A stretch of 64,000 bases of DNA from Cocos nucifera (GCA_006176705.1 QRFJ01000495.1:186001-250000), one strand, 5' to 3'. Shown: positions 11,412 to 22,730, counted from the first letter of the stretch. The notes: generated by a model from the letters alone, not told the origin. Program-made: numbers and translations.

Positions 11412-11479
11412 CAATGACGAGCATTCCTTCAGAAGGTCCTTCTTCCTACTTGTTCTTCATGCTGGCTAGGTACCCAGGA

Positions 11480-12259
11480 TAGTTCTTCCAATGACCATCG
11501 GAGTTGCAGTAAAAATACTTTTCCTTTTCCATGATCTTCTTCTTTGGCTCATCCTTCTTTTCTCTTCTATTTTCTATTTTTTTTGCAGACTTTTTCTTTT
11601 TTCCAAAAGACTTTCTCCTGGAAGAAGTCTACCCCATAACCAGAATTGAGATCTTTGAACTCTTTAAAGTTTGCTCAATAGTAACCAACATATTCATTAA
11701 CTCGACCAAGGTGCACTAGAGCTTATTCATATGGAAGTTCACAATGAACTGTCCATGCAAATCACTCAAGGATTGCAGGATCACATCAATCTGCAAATCC
11801 TTGTTCATCAAGACATCGAGCCTCTTAAGCTCTTCTAGATCCTTGATCATTGCCAGGTAATGATCTTTGACAGACTACCCATCATGCATCCGCGGCACCT
11901 TAAATAGTTTTTTGGAGACTTGATAATGCACTGTGCAACTCTGATCACCAAATAACTATTACAGGTGCGCCAACATTTGGCGAGCAGTCCTAACGTCTTC
12001 ATGTTGGCACTACAACTCATCTGATATTGAGCCCAACATGTAGCACCTAGCTTTGTTATCATTGTCCGACCACTTTTCATGAGATACTCTCTAATCCATG
12101 GTCAGACGTGCTGGTAAAGTGGGGTTGGTTATGGTCTAATATATAGGTCAGCCATTTTGAATCCAAAATAATTTTGAAATTTTTTAGCCAATCCTTATAA
12201 ATTGGTCTAGTCAACTGGTGGGTATCTAGGATTCGGGCTAAGGGTTTTGATGTAGACAT
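11480..12259 (-). pseudogene. E5 gag remnant
   Basis: Starts MSTSKPLARILDTH on the minus strand at 12259, the same start as E12 gag (53707). Frames 12277-12077 and 12080-11847 are consecutive pieces separated by frameshifts. A Lys-rich segment follows at about 11640-11530 (seen as pyrimidine-rich plus strand). The zinc knuckle near 11523-11484 reads KYFYCNSDGHWKNYPG; the first cysteine is replaced by tyrosine and the last is lost. Gag forms the virus-like particle in copia elements; this copy is dead. Confidence 0.82.
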
Positions 12260-14310
12260 TTTCCTATAGAGAGTCAAAATTTCTAGTTAAACTTATAATT
12301 TGACTCAACTAATTTATTTAAAAATTTTATTTTTAAACAAATTAGACTTCCACTATTTTTTCAGATCCCTACACTTTCTTGGTAGAGATGCGAAAATCTT
12401 CACGATCATTGATTTCTAGTGGATGGTGCAGTCCCACTGTCTGGCTCACCATCTCACCTAATAGTTATTGGTGATGGGTCAGCCAGTGAGTGGACAACTC
12501 TTGTTCAATGATTCTCTAATCATGGTATATCTAAACCTGATCTCTAATTCATGAAGCTCACCATATCTGAAATATTGCTCCACTCCTTAGTTAAGTCAAA
12601 CCTACCATTTGCATGAATTGAATTCCTAATTGGATCCCTCACTGTATCCAAAATATTGAGCCCAACCCATCCTCCAACCCGTAGCATCCAATGCCTAATA
12701 TATATGGTTGCATCTTTTCGGTGCAACTGAACCACTGTATCTAACCAAGAATAATCAATCCCAAAAAGAGCCCACACATCTATAATGGTGAAAGATCTAG
12801 GATTTAATATTTTCTTAGAAAGATTTGATTTGGTCTCTTAGACTCAACTAGTCATAACATTTATGACTAACTTAGTGGCATGGATTAGCTCGAATCGTTG
12901 GCCACCTTAAACCAGAATTGAATCAACCCAATAAGCCAGGTAAGTGAGATCAGTGGGAGGAATATGCCATTAACTCATCATGAACACATTCAGATCGAGT
13001 AGCTTTTAATTAAATACCATTGGTCATATCTGCCATATTTATCTTAGACACCGACTTGTCTGATAAGAATTGATTGGGTTAGCCTACAATCCAAGCTTGA
13101 ACCATGGAGCCAAATTAGATCTTAGCTTGATCGACTATATGTGACTGTGAGTCAATTTTGACCTAGACTTAATTCTATTAGGCTGGTCAGATCTAAGCAC
13201 TCTTGATCCCACCTAACCAACTCTTGATTTGATTTGATCAATCGCTAGGCCTAATTAAGCTACCCACACCCGAACCCATAATTTATGAAGGTGTCTTAGA
13301 TTTAAAAATTCATAATTTTAAACTTAATTAATTTCATAAACTTAATTCTTAATTAGGTCCAAGGGTTCAATAACAAAACATGCATAAAAAATCCTAAGGT
13401 TTGAGGATCTAGGGTTTTGCAGAAAAATAAGTTTTCAATTTTTGATTAAGGACAAACACGTAGCACCCCTACATGCCATAAAGCACCAAATCAAATGGAA
13501 AGAGAGGGCCTTAAATCCTTCTTACTCTTATGACTGGACAGCTAAGAAAAATATCTTAATCAGAAATATAAACTATACTACAAAATTATTAGATCTAAAG
13601 CATATAATTATTATATGATTTAAGATCTAATCTATACATGTTTTGCATACATCTCATGTATCAAATTTAACATTTAAATTTACTTTTCAGATTTAATTAC
13701 ATCTGATGTAATACCTAAAAATAAAATTTTAAATGATCTCATCATAAAAATTTTTAATTTAGACTACTCATGGCATAGATTTATGGAACTAGTCTAGACT
13801 TGCATTGCATATGTCATACATATAAAATTTTTAAATGCATCTCATGCTTTCAGATCTAATTATATCACATATAATATCTAAAATTTAACTAATCTAATCA
13901 CATAATCTTTAAAAAGTTAAATGAATATTTTATAAAATTTTTGATCTAGACTATGAGATTAAACTAGAGATCTAGTCTAGATATATGCTGCCTATATCAT
14001 ATATATCAAAATTTTAAATTAGATCTTATGTTTCAGATTTGATTACATCTAATGTAACAACTGAAACTTAAATGATCAAATCATAAAAAAATAAATTATA
14101 TCTAATCTAAAATATATTTGAAAACTATCATGACGTGGAATAACAGATCTGGACTAGAACATGCATTGTATATGTCATACATATATATTTAAAACATGCA
14201 ATTTTTTATTTTAAATCTGATTGTATCCTATGTAACATCTAAAAATCAAATAATCAGATCATAAGAAATAATTTTAAATTAATTTAAAGATAAATCTGAA
14301 AGCAACAACC
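12260..14310 (-). other. E5 non-coding leader with degenerate ~180-bp repeats
   Basis: About 2 kb between PBS and gag without long frames. It matches the E12 leader (51841-53706), for example around 13440 versus 52510. Part 13620-14300 consists of about four degenerate copies of a 160-182 bp unit. The phrase CAGATTTAATTACATCTGATG recurs in varied form at about 13689, 13851, 14033 and 14213, each preceded by a CATATGTCATACATAT-like word. Frames 12544-12777 and others are accidental. Confidence 0.7.
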
Positions 14311-14324
14311 TGGCTCTGATATCA
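14311..14324 (-). promoter_or_regulatory. E5 primer-binding site
   Basis: Minus strand TGATATCAGAGCCA, two bases after the LTR terminus CTTCA. One mismatch to the initiator methionine tRNA complement TGGTATCAGAGCC. The same two-base spacing occurs in E9 and E12. Confidence 0.85.
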
Positions 14325-14326
14325 AT

Positions 14327-16954
14327 TGAAGAAAAAATCGAATTTTCCTACCACAGGATGCATCTGATCGGATCAGATTTATAGCAAAATAATCTTAAAA
14401 TTTTTTTATGATCCGATCAAATTTGAGAGTTCTTAGATCTGATTAGATTGATTTAAAATTAGAAATTAAATAAAAATAAAAATAGTGATAACAATTATCA
14501 CCTGATTGGTTAAATTATTTATCCGTTGTGATTATCTGACGATTGATCCAAGATTCTGATTAAGCCGTGCAGGCACCCAGTCTCTATCAGTATCTACTCA
14601 GATCAAATCTAGAAGCCTCCTCCTTCTAGATCTGATCTACAAAGATTAGATCTAATTTCTTCTCTTAGAACCTTCAAATCAAACTTTGAGGGCTATGCGC
14701 TCGTCTCACGAACACCGTCATCTCTCGCTGATCTTCACACCAATGGAACTTGATCTTTGCACGCAGGTTTTGCCCAACTCTTGGGTGTGGAGAAGAGGGG
14801 GAGGATTAGATGAGGAAGGTGAGGAGATGAAGATTTTGATAGGGCTTCACCATAGAAAAATTTCTATACACAATAGCTTGCGCACGGCCCTTTAAACAGA
14901 CCAAACCAAGAGTCCCTTCGCATGTGACTTTGAACAGGTCAAAGCCAACATACAGAATGACTCTCCCATGATCTCCACACCCCACACCCCCTTTCTTTCA
15001 GATTTTTTTCACACAAAAATAATGAGAAATGGCATGGAATCCATTGGGATAAGAGGAAGTTGGTGCATATAACATCTCTCCTAGAAGTTTGAACAATTCA
15101 AACACTTTGAATGGATAAACCCCAACTCAATCTATCCTTATCCACTAGGGGTGCACTCCATATAGGGTTGTGTGCCCTCTCTTCCTCATGAACTCATCTG
15201 GGGGCGTGCACCCCTAGAAAATCTCTAGGGGGTGCACGCCCCATCCTTCAATTCTTGCAAGAACAAGTCAACCTTTGACCCTGGTCTTATTCCTATCTCA
15301 TGGGATTTAAGACAAGCATTTTTCAAGTCCCATCCAATGGATTTATGTCAAGTTCTAATTAAGTTAGAATAAGTCTTGATCAGACCAAAACTCGATCTAG
15401 TCAGATTAAGAAAAATCCATCTAGAATTTTTGGGAGAGGCTTGTCTAAATTTCATCTCATGATTTTGGGACAAGCCATAATCTGATAAAGACAACTCTTA
15501 TCTTGTTCCCATCTTATGAGATTTAGGATAAGTCTTAATCAGATCAGGACAAGGTCTAGTTAGATTAAGATAAATTCTTATAGAGTTTTCAGATGAGTCT
15601 TGTCCAAATAGTTCCAGAAATTAGCAAGCCTTATCATGTTTTCATCCGATAGATTAGGACAAGCCTAGGTCAGGTTAGGACAAGACTTTTTTGACCTGGA
15701 TAAGTTTCAGTCAGACAAGAATAGAGCCATACAAGGCTCTCGAGTGAGTCAAATCTAATTTAGCTTAGTCGAGATGAACCAGAAAGATGGTAGAAGGAGA
15801 ATATTAGGTTTAATGATGTGCTAGCACGATTTTCTTAAACCTAGTTGGATCTAATCCAAATCAATCAAATTGGGTTAGCTCAATTAATAACATTCAGATC
15901 TAAATCTTTATTTATATGATCCAGTTAGGTTCAGTTTTATATGATAATGAGATATGTCATAATCTCCATTATCGACATCATCGAAATACTTTTCGATGGA
16001 CTAGAACTCTTTTGATTCATCCAATTAGAATTATCGATCATCAAGATAATTCTAATTGATCCTAAAATCCATCAGTGACACCTAGCAGTATATGATGGCA
16101 ATCCATCAGAACCAAAAAGTGAATCTCTCAATGTAGCTACCTATATGATTGGGTTCTTCTATCATGAGCCCCAATGAGATTAGGGTTAAGGTAAAGTCAT
16201 CAAACCCAACACCCATCATATGAGTGATCATTCGATTCAAGTTTGATGTAAAACACTAATATAAACTTCTTTCTATTATTTCACACTATCATGGCCATGG
16301 ATTTTAGGACTCGATCTCATGATTATCATAGTACCACTCCTCCTTTATCGAGATTGATAGATCCCATCTTGGTGCGATCTAATTTCTACAATGAATATGC
16401 TATAGCCAACATACACCTCAAGATTTTGAATGGCTAGAAGATCGAGTTATGGTTTAGTTAAACTATAATACCCTCAAGATGAACTATCGATGCACCTCAG
16501 GTCAAAGAACCAGACACATATTTCAGCATTGAGCTAGTCATCGACAAGAAGGTAGGCTCCTTTATGACTGCTCGAGGTGGTCACGCTCAGTGCCCTTATT
16601 CTCAATAGGTACCTATACTCTCACTTCGATATTTTTATACCATAGATTCAAGACTCATCTATCCTTAGAAAGTGATCGTACACTGATCTTTTAGATCAAT
16701 CACCATCCTCATGATGATCCTATGATCGAAAGCAGTTTATGAGTTAATTATTATAACTCATGCTTTAAATTTTCAACTCTTGAGAATATATGTTATCATG
16801 CTTATTAACTCAATGGATGTATCACAGATACTTTATACATAATGTGATAGAATAAATAATCCTTTAATTTATTTTAAGTCAAAATTATGAAAATATTCCT
16901 AGAAAGTATTTAACAAGTATCGATCAATCTGGCTTTCAGGGCACACATCTAAAA
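14327..16954 (-). mobile_element. E5 5' LTR (2628 bp)
   Basis: Partner of 6637-9281, adjacent to the PBS, hence the 5' LTR of this minus-strand element. Its plus-strand right end reads CATCTAAAA where the partner has CATCTAACA, a mutated terminus. It is followed directly by the AAATA duplication and the resumed E4 repeats. Confidence 0.92.
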
Positions 16955-16959
16955 AAATA

Positions 16960-17526
16960 ATTATTTATTTATGATGAAAATTAATTTTAGATCATAAATA
17001 ATCGATTATTTATGATGAAAATTTTTTATCTTAAATAATCTTTCATAAATAAATAATTTAAAAAATTAAAGATGGCCAGATTATTTATGATGATAAAGTT
17101 TCATCATAAATAATTGATTATTTATGATATAAAATTAATTTTCATCATAAAAGAATGATTATTTATGATGAAAAATTTTTATCATAAATAATCTAGTGTA
17201 AAAATATTATTTAAAAAATTTAAAATGATGGATTACTTATGATAGAAAATTTTCATCATAAATAATAGATTATTTATGATGAAACTTAACTTTATGTCAT
17301 AAATAATTAATTATTTATGATGGTAATTTTCTATTACAAATAATCTTTCATAAATAAATAATTTAAAAAATTAAAAAAGATTGATTTATTTATGATGAAA
17401 ATTTTTTATCATAAATAATTGACTATTTATGATGTAAAGTTGATTTTCATCATAAATAATCGATTATTTATGATGAAAAATTTTTATCATAAATAATCTA
17501 ATTTTTACTCTAAGCATAGAAAAGCT
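16960..17526. repeat. E4 left subterminal hairpin array
   Basis: About a dozen alternating copies of ATTATTTATGATGAAAA and TTTTCATCATAAATAAT. Adjacent copies are complementary, so each pair can fold into a hairpin about 30-60 bp long. Spacer words such as ATAATTTAAAAAATTAAA recur. Same array type as 6395-6636 and 18808-19349. Confidence 0.85.
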
Positions 17527-18091
17527 GGACTATTTTTTTTAAAAAGGAGCAAAAATATGCCGTGCATGGTCGATGCAATGGGATTAAGGAATGCAAGTGC
17601 GTCCACTATTAGCTAGCCCATAAGTAAATTAATATTTTTTTAAATTTTTTTAGAAATTAGTATTTTTTTTTAAAAAATTATTATTCTTTAAATATTATAT
17701 AATTTTAAATTTTAAAGTTCATCTTCATCATTTATTATTTAAGTAATTATCGTATGAGTATCATCACAAAAGGCCATCTTGATCTAGTTGCTCTAGCTAT
17801 GTAGATAAAAAAAAAGAACTTGATTTTGACGATCACGAATGACTACATAATGATCTGATAGATAAAAACCACTAATGGATCTAAAAAATTATAACGATGA
17901 TCTCTATGATATTTATAATATATTATCAAAATTTTACTTCAATCGGATCTAATTATCATGATCAATTTAGCATAAGATGATTTAGATCATTAAATAAAAA
18001 ATGAGTGATTAAAAGGCCAAATGGTGTGTGATTATAAGATAATTCTTTTAGATAAATATTCTTTGCTAATAGTTTGATCATTTCTATGATG
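17527..18091. repeat. E4 giant palindrome, left arm (~565 bp)
   Basis: Reverse complement of 18249-18807 with scattered mismatches. Landmarks on the left arm are TGGACTATT, CACTATTAGCTAGC, TTTAAGTAATTATC, GATCTAGTTGCTCTAG, TTACTTCAATCGGATC and AGGCCAAATGGTGT. All appear in reverse order and complement on the right arm. No coding frame of substance; the minus frame 17962-18156 is accidental. Confidence 0.9.
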
Positions 18092-18248
18092 TTGATTATA
18101 AAAAAAAAATCACATGTATATAAATTATTTAAAACTATATGTCTCTTGATATACATTCTGAAAGTTCTTAAGCAATTATACTTATGCTTTTGTAAAATAT
18201 ACTTAATGTGAATGATTCATAGATGTGGAGTTTAGCTTTTACAAGCAC
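18092..18248. other. E4 palindrome spacer (~157 bp)
   Basis: AT-rich sequence between the two arms, including a run of nine A (18100-18109). It would be the loop of the hairpin. No feature recognised. Confidence 0.7.
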
Positions 18249-18807
18249 CACCATACAGATGATTAGAATAGTAACAAAGATCATTTATCTAAAAAATTAT
18301 CTTATAATCGGACGCCATTTGGCCTTTTGATCACTAATTTTTATTTAACGATCTAAATCATCTTATACTAAATTGACTATGATAATTATATCTTATTGAA
18401 GTAAAATTTTGATAGGATGCAGTAAATATCACAGTAATTATCATTGTAAGTTTTTGGATCCATCAGTGATTTTTATCTATCAGATCATCATGTAATCATT
18501 TGTGATCATCGAAATCAAATTTTATTTATCTACATAACTAGAGTAACTAGATCGAGGCAGTTTTTTGTGAAGATACTTGCATGATAATTACTTAAATAAT
18601 GAACGGTGAAGATAGACTTTAAAATTTAAAATTATGTAATATTTAGAGAATAGTAGATTTTTTTAAAAAAGAGTAATAATTTTTGAAAAAATTTAAAAAA
18701 ATATTAATTTGCTTGCGAGCTAGCTAATAGTGGATGCGCTCTCATCCCTCAACCCCATCGCATTGGCGATGAATGGCACATTTTTATCCATTTTTTAAAA
18801 TAGTCCA
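18249..18807. repeat. E4 giant palindrome, right arm (~559 bp)
   Basis: Complement of the left arm in reverse order: ATACAGATGATTAG, GGCCATTTGGCC-like GACGCCATTTGGCC, GATCCATCAGTGATTTTTATC, GCTAGCTAATAGTGGATGCG, ending in TAGTCCA. Arm sizes differ by only a few bases, so the palindrome is well preserved despite substitutions. Confidence 0.9.
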
Positions 18808-19349
18808 CCTTTTTTATTTTGAAAATAAATAATAGATTATTTATGATAGGCTTTTTCATCGTAAATAATTTTGTCACAAATAATATTTATGATGGACTAA
18901 TGATGTACGTCGTAAATAACTAATTATTTATAATAAAAAAAGTTTATAATAAATAATGCACCCTTTTTAATTTTTTAATTAATTTATTTATTGATTATTA
19001 TTTATGATGGAAATATTCCATCATAAATAATTATTATTTATGATGCAAGTCTAAATTCCATCATAAATAATTAATTATTTATGATAAAAATTTTTTTATC
19101 ATAAATAATCCAATCTTTTTATTTTTTTAAATAATTTATTTAGGAAGGATTATTTATGATGAAAAAGTTTTATTGTAAATAATTATTATTTATGATGGAA
19201 TTCTAATTTTCATTGTAAATAATGAATTATTTATGATAATTTTTTTTCATTTCAAATAAAAACTATTTATGATGAAAATTTTTTTCATCATAATAATATT
19301 ATTTACAATAAAATTTTTTTTATCATAAAAGATTAGTTTTCTTATAGTG
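18808..19349. repeat. E4 right subterminal hairpin array and terminus
   Basis: The same ATTATTTATGATGGAA/TTCCATCATAAATAAT words as on the left, ending in the terminus TTTTCTTATAGTG (19337-19349), followed by the TGG duplication. Runs of seven to eight T occur where the A-rich centre of a word has expanded. Confidence 0.85.
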
Positions 19350-19352
19350 TGG

Positions 19353-19844
19353 ACCTTGTCACAAGGCTAATTGTGGTCGTAGTCACTAATGACTAAGAGA
19401 GAATTTAGTATTTTAATTACTATGCATGAATTTTTAAAATTATATTGGTAACTATATTTTTATTTTAAAAAAATATAATTATACTTGATCTCTTAGAGAT
19501 ATTGGTAACTTACTAAACTCATAAAGCTCATTCGCTCTTTTCATTTTTTTTAGATCCAGAAGAGCTAGTAGGGATTGGGATTGAGCAGTGAGGAGCTTAA
19601 GATCTTAGAAGATATTTATCTTTTTGAATAAATATTAATTTTAATAAATTTCATGAGTTGTTATTAAACTATTTTTTTTTAATCAATAAAATTAGAAGTT
19701 TGCTTTCAATACTAGTGTTTTCTATGGAAATGAAATTTGGAAAGTGCAGGTAGGCCTAGGCCTTATATATTTTTTAGAGCCTTATCTTAAGGAGTATATG
19801 GCCATCACGTGTCTGATCCAATTACTGAGTTCGGGGCATGATAA
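19353..19844 (+). mobile_element. E6: 3' part of a gypsy-type 5' LTR
   Basis: The stretch ends CGGGGCATGATA immediately before TGGTATCAGAGC. A GAGTTCGGGGCRTGA terminus before this PBS is typical of plant Del/Tekay chromovirus LTRs. The left part of the LTR is separated by E4 or missing. No frame is recognisable. The CACTA-like E4 appears to have landed within or beside this LTR. Confidence 0.6.
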
Positions 19845-19856
19845 TGGTATCAGAGC
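19845..19856 (+). promoter_or_regulatory. E6 primer-binding site
   Basis: TGGTATCAGAGC, a perfect match to the initiator methionine tRNA complement, directly after the LTR terminus. Confidence 0.8.
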
Positions 19857-21772
19857 TTAGGTTTATGATCTTAGGATTATATATTAGTAATAAGAGCAGG
19901 GTAAAACTTAGATTTTGATTGATATCTTGAAATGATTATTGATACTAGAGATTCAATAAATTATCCCATAATATCTATATTTTGAATAAGATTTTGCTTA
20001 GGATAGGCAGAGAAGATTTACATTGATAAAATTTTGATTAAGTGCAATAAACCTAGTTCAAGGGGAATGTTATCAAGGGCTAAATATTTGATATGTAGAG
20101 GTATATTTTGAGTTGTATTATTTTGTGTTAGCACTTAATTTGGGAATCTAATATTGAAATGATGGTAGAATATGTTAGTAATTTCAATTTAATTGAAGGT
20201 TATGGATTACCTATATAAAAAAAAAGTAGTAGATTTTGGATGCGATCTAGAATTTATGGGAAATGTGAAGAATTCAGTTCTGTTGTTGAGAAAATAAAAT
20301 AAATGTAATTAAAATGGATGAACAATAATTATGAATAATTTCTTTTACCTAATGTTTTGAGTGAATCCTTTAAGTTAAAGTAAACTAGTTTCACTATTAT
20401 CCTTGTGATATTGGAAATAGAAATATTCTTTTGATCAGTGAAATTAATATTATGGTGAAATTATAAGAGTTTATGTCTTGGTAGAACCAAGTTACTAGAA
20501 TTCATAAAATCATTCGATAGTCAAATATTGGGTTGATCATGGATTTTCTTTCGATATCATAAAATTTTATAAAATGATTTGGAAATACTTAAATAAGTTT
20601 AATCTAAAAGAAGAAGAAAAGATTTTAAAGAATTGATTATTGAAAAATAGAGTTGATTTTTTTTTTTTTTACAAATTGATCTGGAACTGGCTTAACTCAA
20701 AATTAGATCTAGAATTTAATATCTTGATTATACAATGATACAAACACCACAATTATCTTGAGGGATCATCGGCGTTTGAATTGTATATAATTTTGGTCTT
20801 CGATCATTATAAATTTTTTTAGAATGTTGATCAGTGTTGTGTAGTAGAAATGTGGTGATTTGAGTCATTTAAAAGCTACTGAAAAATATTGATTATGGTT
20901 TGAAATATTTTATGATGAAAATTTTAATTTTTCAATAAAAGAGAGTTACAATCCTTAGGCTAATTGTGATGCGGCTATATTATTCTTTTAGGTAGATTCA
21001 ATGATTGTAGGCTACACTAAGAAAAACTTTGACCATCTTATGTCTATAGTTATATAATTATTAATCCAATTTGGTCTAATTTGTTAAGTCTTCGAATCAA
21101 TCATGCATTGCTTGTTTCCTCCTTATGATCTCAACTTCAATATAGAAATCATGCTATTAAATACCTTATTTTCTCAATCTTGCTTTTATGGCTCAATATT
21201 GATCATTTTCAGATTCTGTGATATAATCTGATTATCTGAGCAATCACTATGCAATTATGATCCCTTTTCTAGCCATTGAAAGATTTAACTCTAATCAAGA
21301 CTGGTTATTATCTTTCGTGAGATCAAAACTCCACTATATTATTTGCGCCAAATCCATTTTCAAACTCTATTCCAAATACAATTGATTTAAATAATTGATC
21401 TTACTTTAAGGTTTTTACATCTAATTGATCTCAAACTCAATATGAATATACACTCTTATCAGGATGATCATTTTAATCACAGACTCTTGGTGATTTATTC
21501 AATGCTAATCTTATTAGTCTTATATCAATTTTAAATATGATAGAAAGTCTTTGATTTAGTAATTGCATTGATTCTGATTGAGAAGAGATAAGATCTTGAT
21601 GTGTATGGTACTTTGGGGGCAAAATTCTAGTGCTAGCATGAGTTCAAATTGTATGGAAAAGAAATGTATATGAGTATTGTGATTGATTTGAGTAATTAAG
21701 TTGCTTACAAACATTTCAATTTTAACTTTGAAATTCCCAGATTTTTCAAATTTTAAGAAAAAAAATTTTTTT
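19857..21772 (+). mobile_element. E6 short internal region without gag-pol
   Basis: About 1.9 kb of AT-rich sequence between PBS and PPT. I find no zinc knuckle, protease, YVDD, RNase H or integrase motif in any frame. An intact Del/Tekay internal region would be several kb. It is either a non-autonomous LARD-like derivative or an element with a large deletion. A 12-nt T run lies at about 20660. Confidence 0.6.
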
Positions 21773-21785
21773 AAGGAGGGGAGAA
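21773..21785 (+). promoter_or_regulatory. E6 polypurine tract
   Basis: AAGGAGGGGAGAA directly before TATGAGAAC, the typical TTTTAAGGAGGGGAGAATG pattern at the 3' LTR border of Del/Tekay-type elements. Confidence 0.75.
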
Positions 21786-22047
21786 TATGAGAACTAGCCT
21801 AACGGGCTGGTTTTGAACTAGAGTCGGCAGCCCTAGCCAAGTTCACCCCCTCCCTCCCCAGAAAAGGGACCAAAATAGGGATCCTAAACCCATGCCCAAT
21901 CCCAATCACTGAATTGATAAGGCCACTTAACCGTGGTTGGTGCGTGATCTCCAAGCTTGGCCGGTATGACATGCCGAAGGTTGTTGGAGGCTGGTGGAAT
22001 GATGAACGATTGGCACTAGCCCAACCTTATCCTTCCATGGCCAAGTC

Positions 22048-22057
22048 CTATTTAAAC
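22048..22057 (+). promoter_or_regulatory. TATA-like box in E6 3' LTR
   Basis: CCTATTTAAACC about 260 bp into the LTR, followed by a pyrimidine-rich stretch. Prediction only. Confidence 0.5.
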
Positions 22058-22502
22058 CATCCCTCCTCCCTGGCAATCAGCATCATTGAGTCTTTCCCTT
22101 CTTCTCTATCTTCCTCCTCTCCTCCAACAGCCATTGTAACATAGCACAGCCTCCCCATAGAATCCCATTCTCCTCTTAAAAGTTGTTGATTTTCCTAATT
22201 TCTTCACTCTATTTTGAGCTTGATTTGTACCTCTCTTGCTATCGGAAGTCTCCATCAATGACTGTGACCCGCCGCCACCACAATTGGTAAGCGATCCTCC
22301 CTTTCCCTTCTTCTCCTTTTGGCTTGGGATGTCGCCATCATGGTAACAAAGGAAAATGCCCCTTTGCCCTTTCCTAGCTCCCTTGTGCACAACCAGAACC
22401 CCATCCCTAGTCACCGCCAGTTGTGCCACCACTCTGCCTTCCCCTTTGGCTGTCTCGATTGCACCACCATCCCTTCCTTCCTTAGTTTTTAAGAGCCATA
22501 GG

Positions 22503-22576
22503 TCGGCTCTATTTTGGCTACTAAGAAAAGAAAGGAAGATCAGCTCTATTTTGGCTACTAAGAAAAGAAAGGAAGA
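22503..22576. repeat. Two tandem copies of a 37-bp unit
   Basis: TCGGCTCTATTTTGGCTACT and the following AAGAAAAGAAAGGAAGA are repeated once, from 22540, with one base change. Followed by a GAGA-rich tract to about 22730. Confidence 0.9.
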
Positions 22577-22730
22577 GAAGAAAAAGAGAGAGGAAAGAGA
22601 AGAGAGTGGAAAGAGAAGAGAAAGAAGAGAGAGGAAAGAGAAGAGAGAGAGAAAGCTAAAAAAATAAGAGAGAGAATAAAGAGAAGAGAGAGAAAGAGAG
22701 AGGTAGATAGTGAGAGAGGAGAAATGGATT
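22577..22730. repeat. GA-rich low-complexity tract
   Basis: Runs of GAGAGA, GAAGAGA and GGAAAGAGAAGAGAG without a strict period. It makes the Lys/Arg/Glu-rich end of an otherwise meaningless frame (22356-22667). Confidence 0.85.

Larger units (their letters stand above)
6637..16954 (-). mobile_element. E5: complete-structure copia retrotransposon (10.3 kb)
   Basis: Both LTRs, a PBS, a PPT and a 5-bp target duplication are all present. AAATA occurs at 6632-6636 and again at 16955-16959. The element reads on the minus strand: 5' LTR 14327-16954, PBS 14311-14324, long non-coding leader, gag, integrase, RT and RNase H remnants, PPT 9282-9292, 3' LTR 6637-9281. Every coding domain is broken by stops or frameshifts and the protease is missing, so it is not autonomous. 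E5 is a member of the same family as E12: LTR starts (TGTTAGATGTGTG and TGTTCGATATGTG), leader and gag all match. It inserted into CACTA-like E4 and is therefore younger than it. Confidence 0.93.
6395..19349. mobile_element. E4: non-autonomous CACTA-like DNA transposon, split by E5
   Basis: The right end reads TTTTCTTATAGTG, the reverse of the CACTATAAGAAAA terminus of plant CACTA (En/Spm) elements. The left end reads ACTATTATTAACAC, a degraded copy lacking the first C. Both ends are bordered by TGG (6392-6394 and 19350-19352), fitting the 3-bp target duplication of this superfamily. Subterminal arrays of ATTATTTATGATGAAAA and its complement fill both ends, also a CACTA habit. No transposase frame is present, so it would depend on an autonomous partner. 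After removing the nested copia E5 its own length is about 2.6 kb. The superfamily call is an inference from ends and duplication; a foldback element is an alternative. Confidence 0.6.

Noticed and set aside
17962..18156. Minus-strand 64-codon frame in the palindrome
   Set aside because: AT-rich frame that straddles arm and loop; no motif and no conservation in the other arm.
19845..19856. Possible tRNA gene at TGGTATCAGAGC sites (also 5539, 38915, 51829)
   Set aside because: Only the 3' end complement of initiator tRNA is present next to LTR termini; no cloverleaf. These are primer-binding sites.
22106..22667. Two frames on opposite strands in the E6 LTR, one ending Lys/Arg/Glu-rich
   Set aside because: They overlap, sit in an LTR leader and run into a GA-rich tract; low-complexity artefact.
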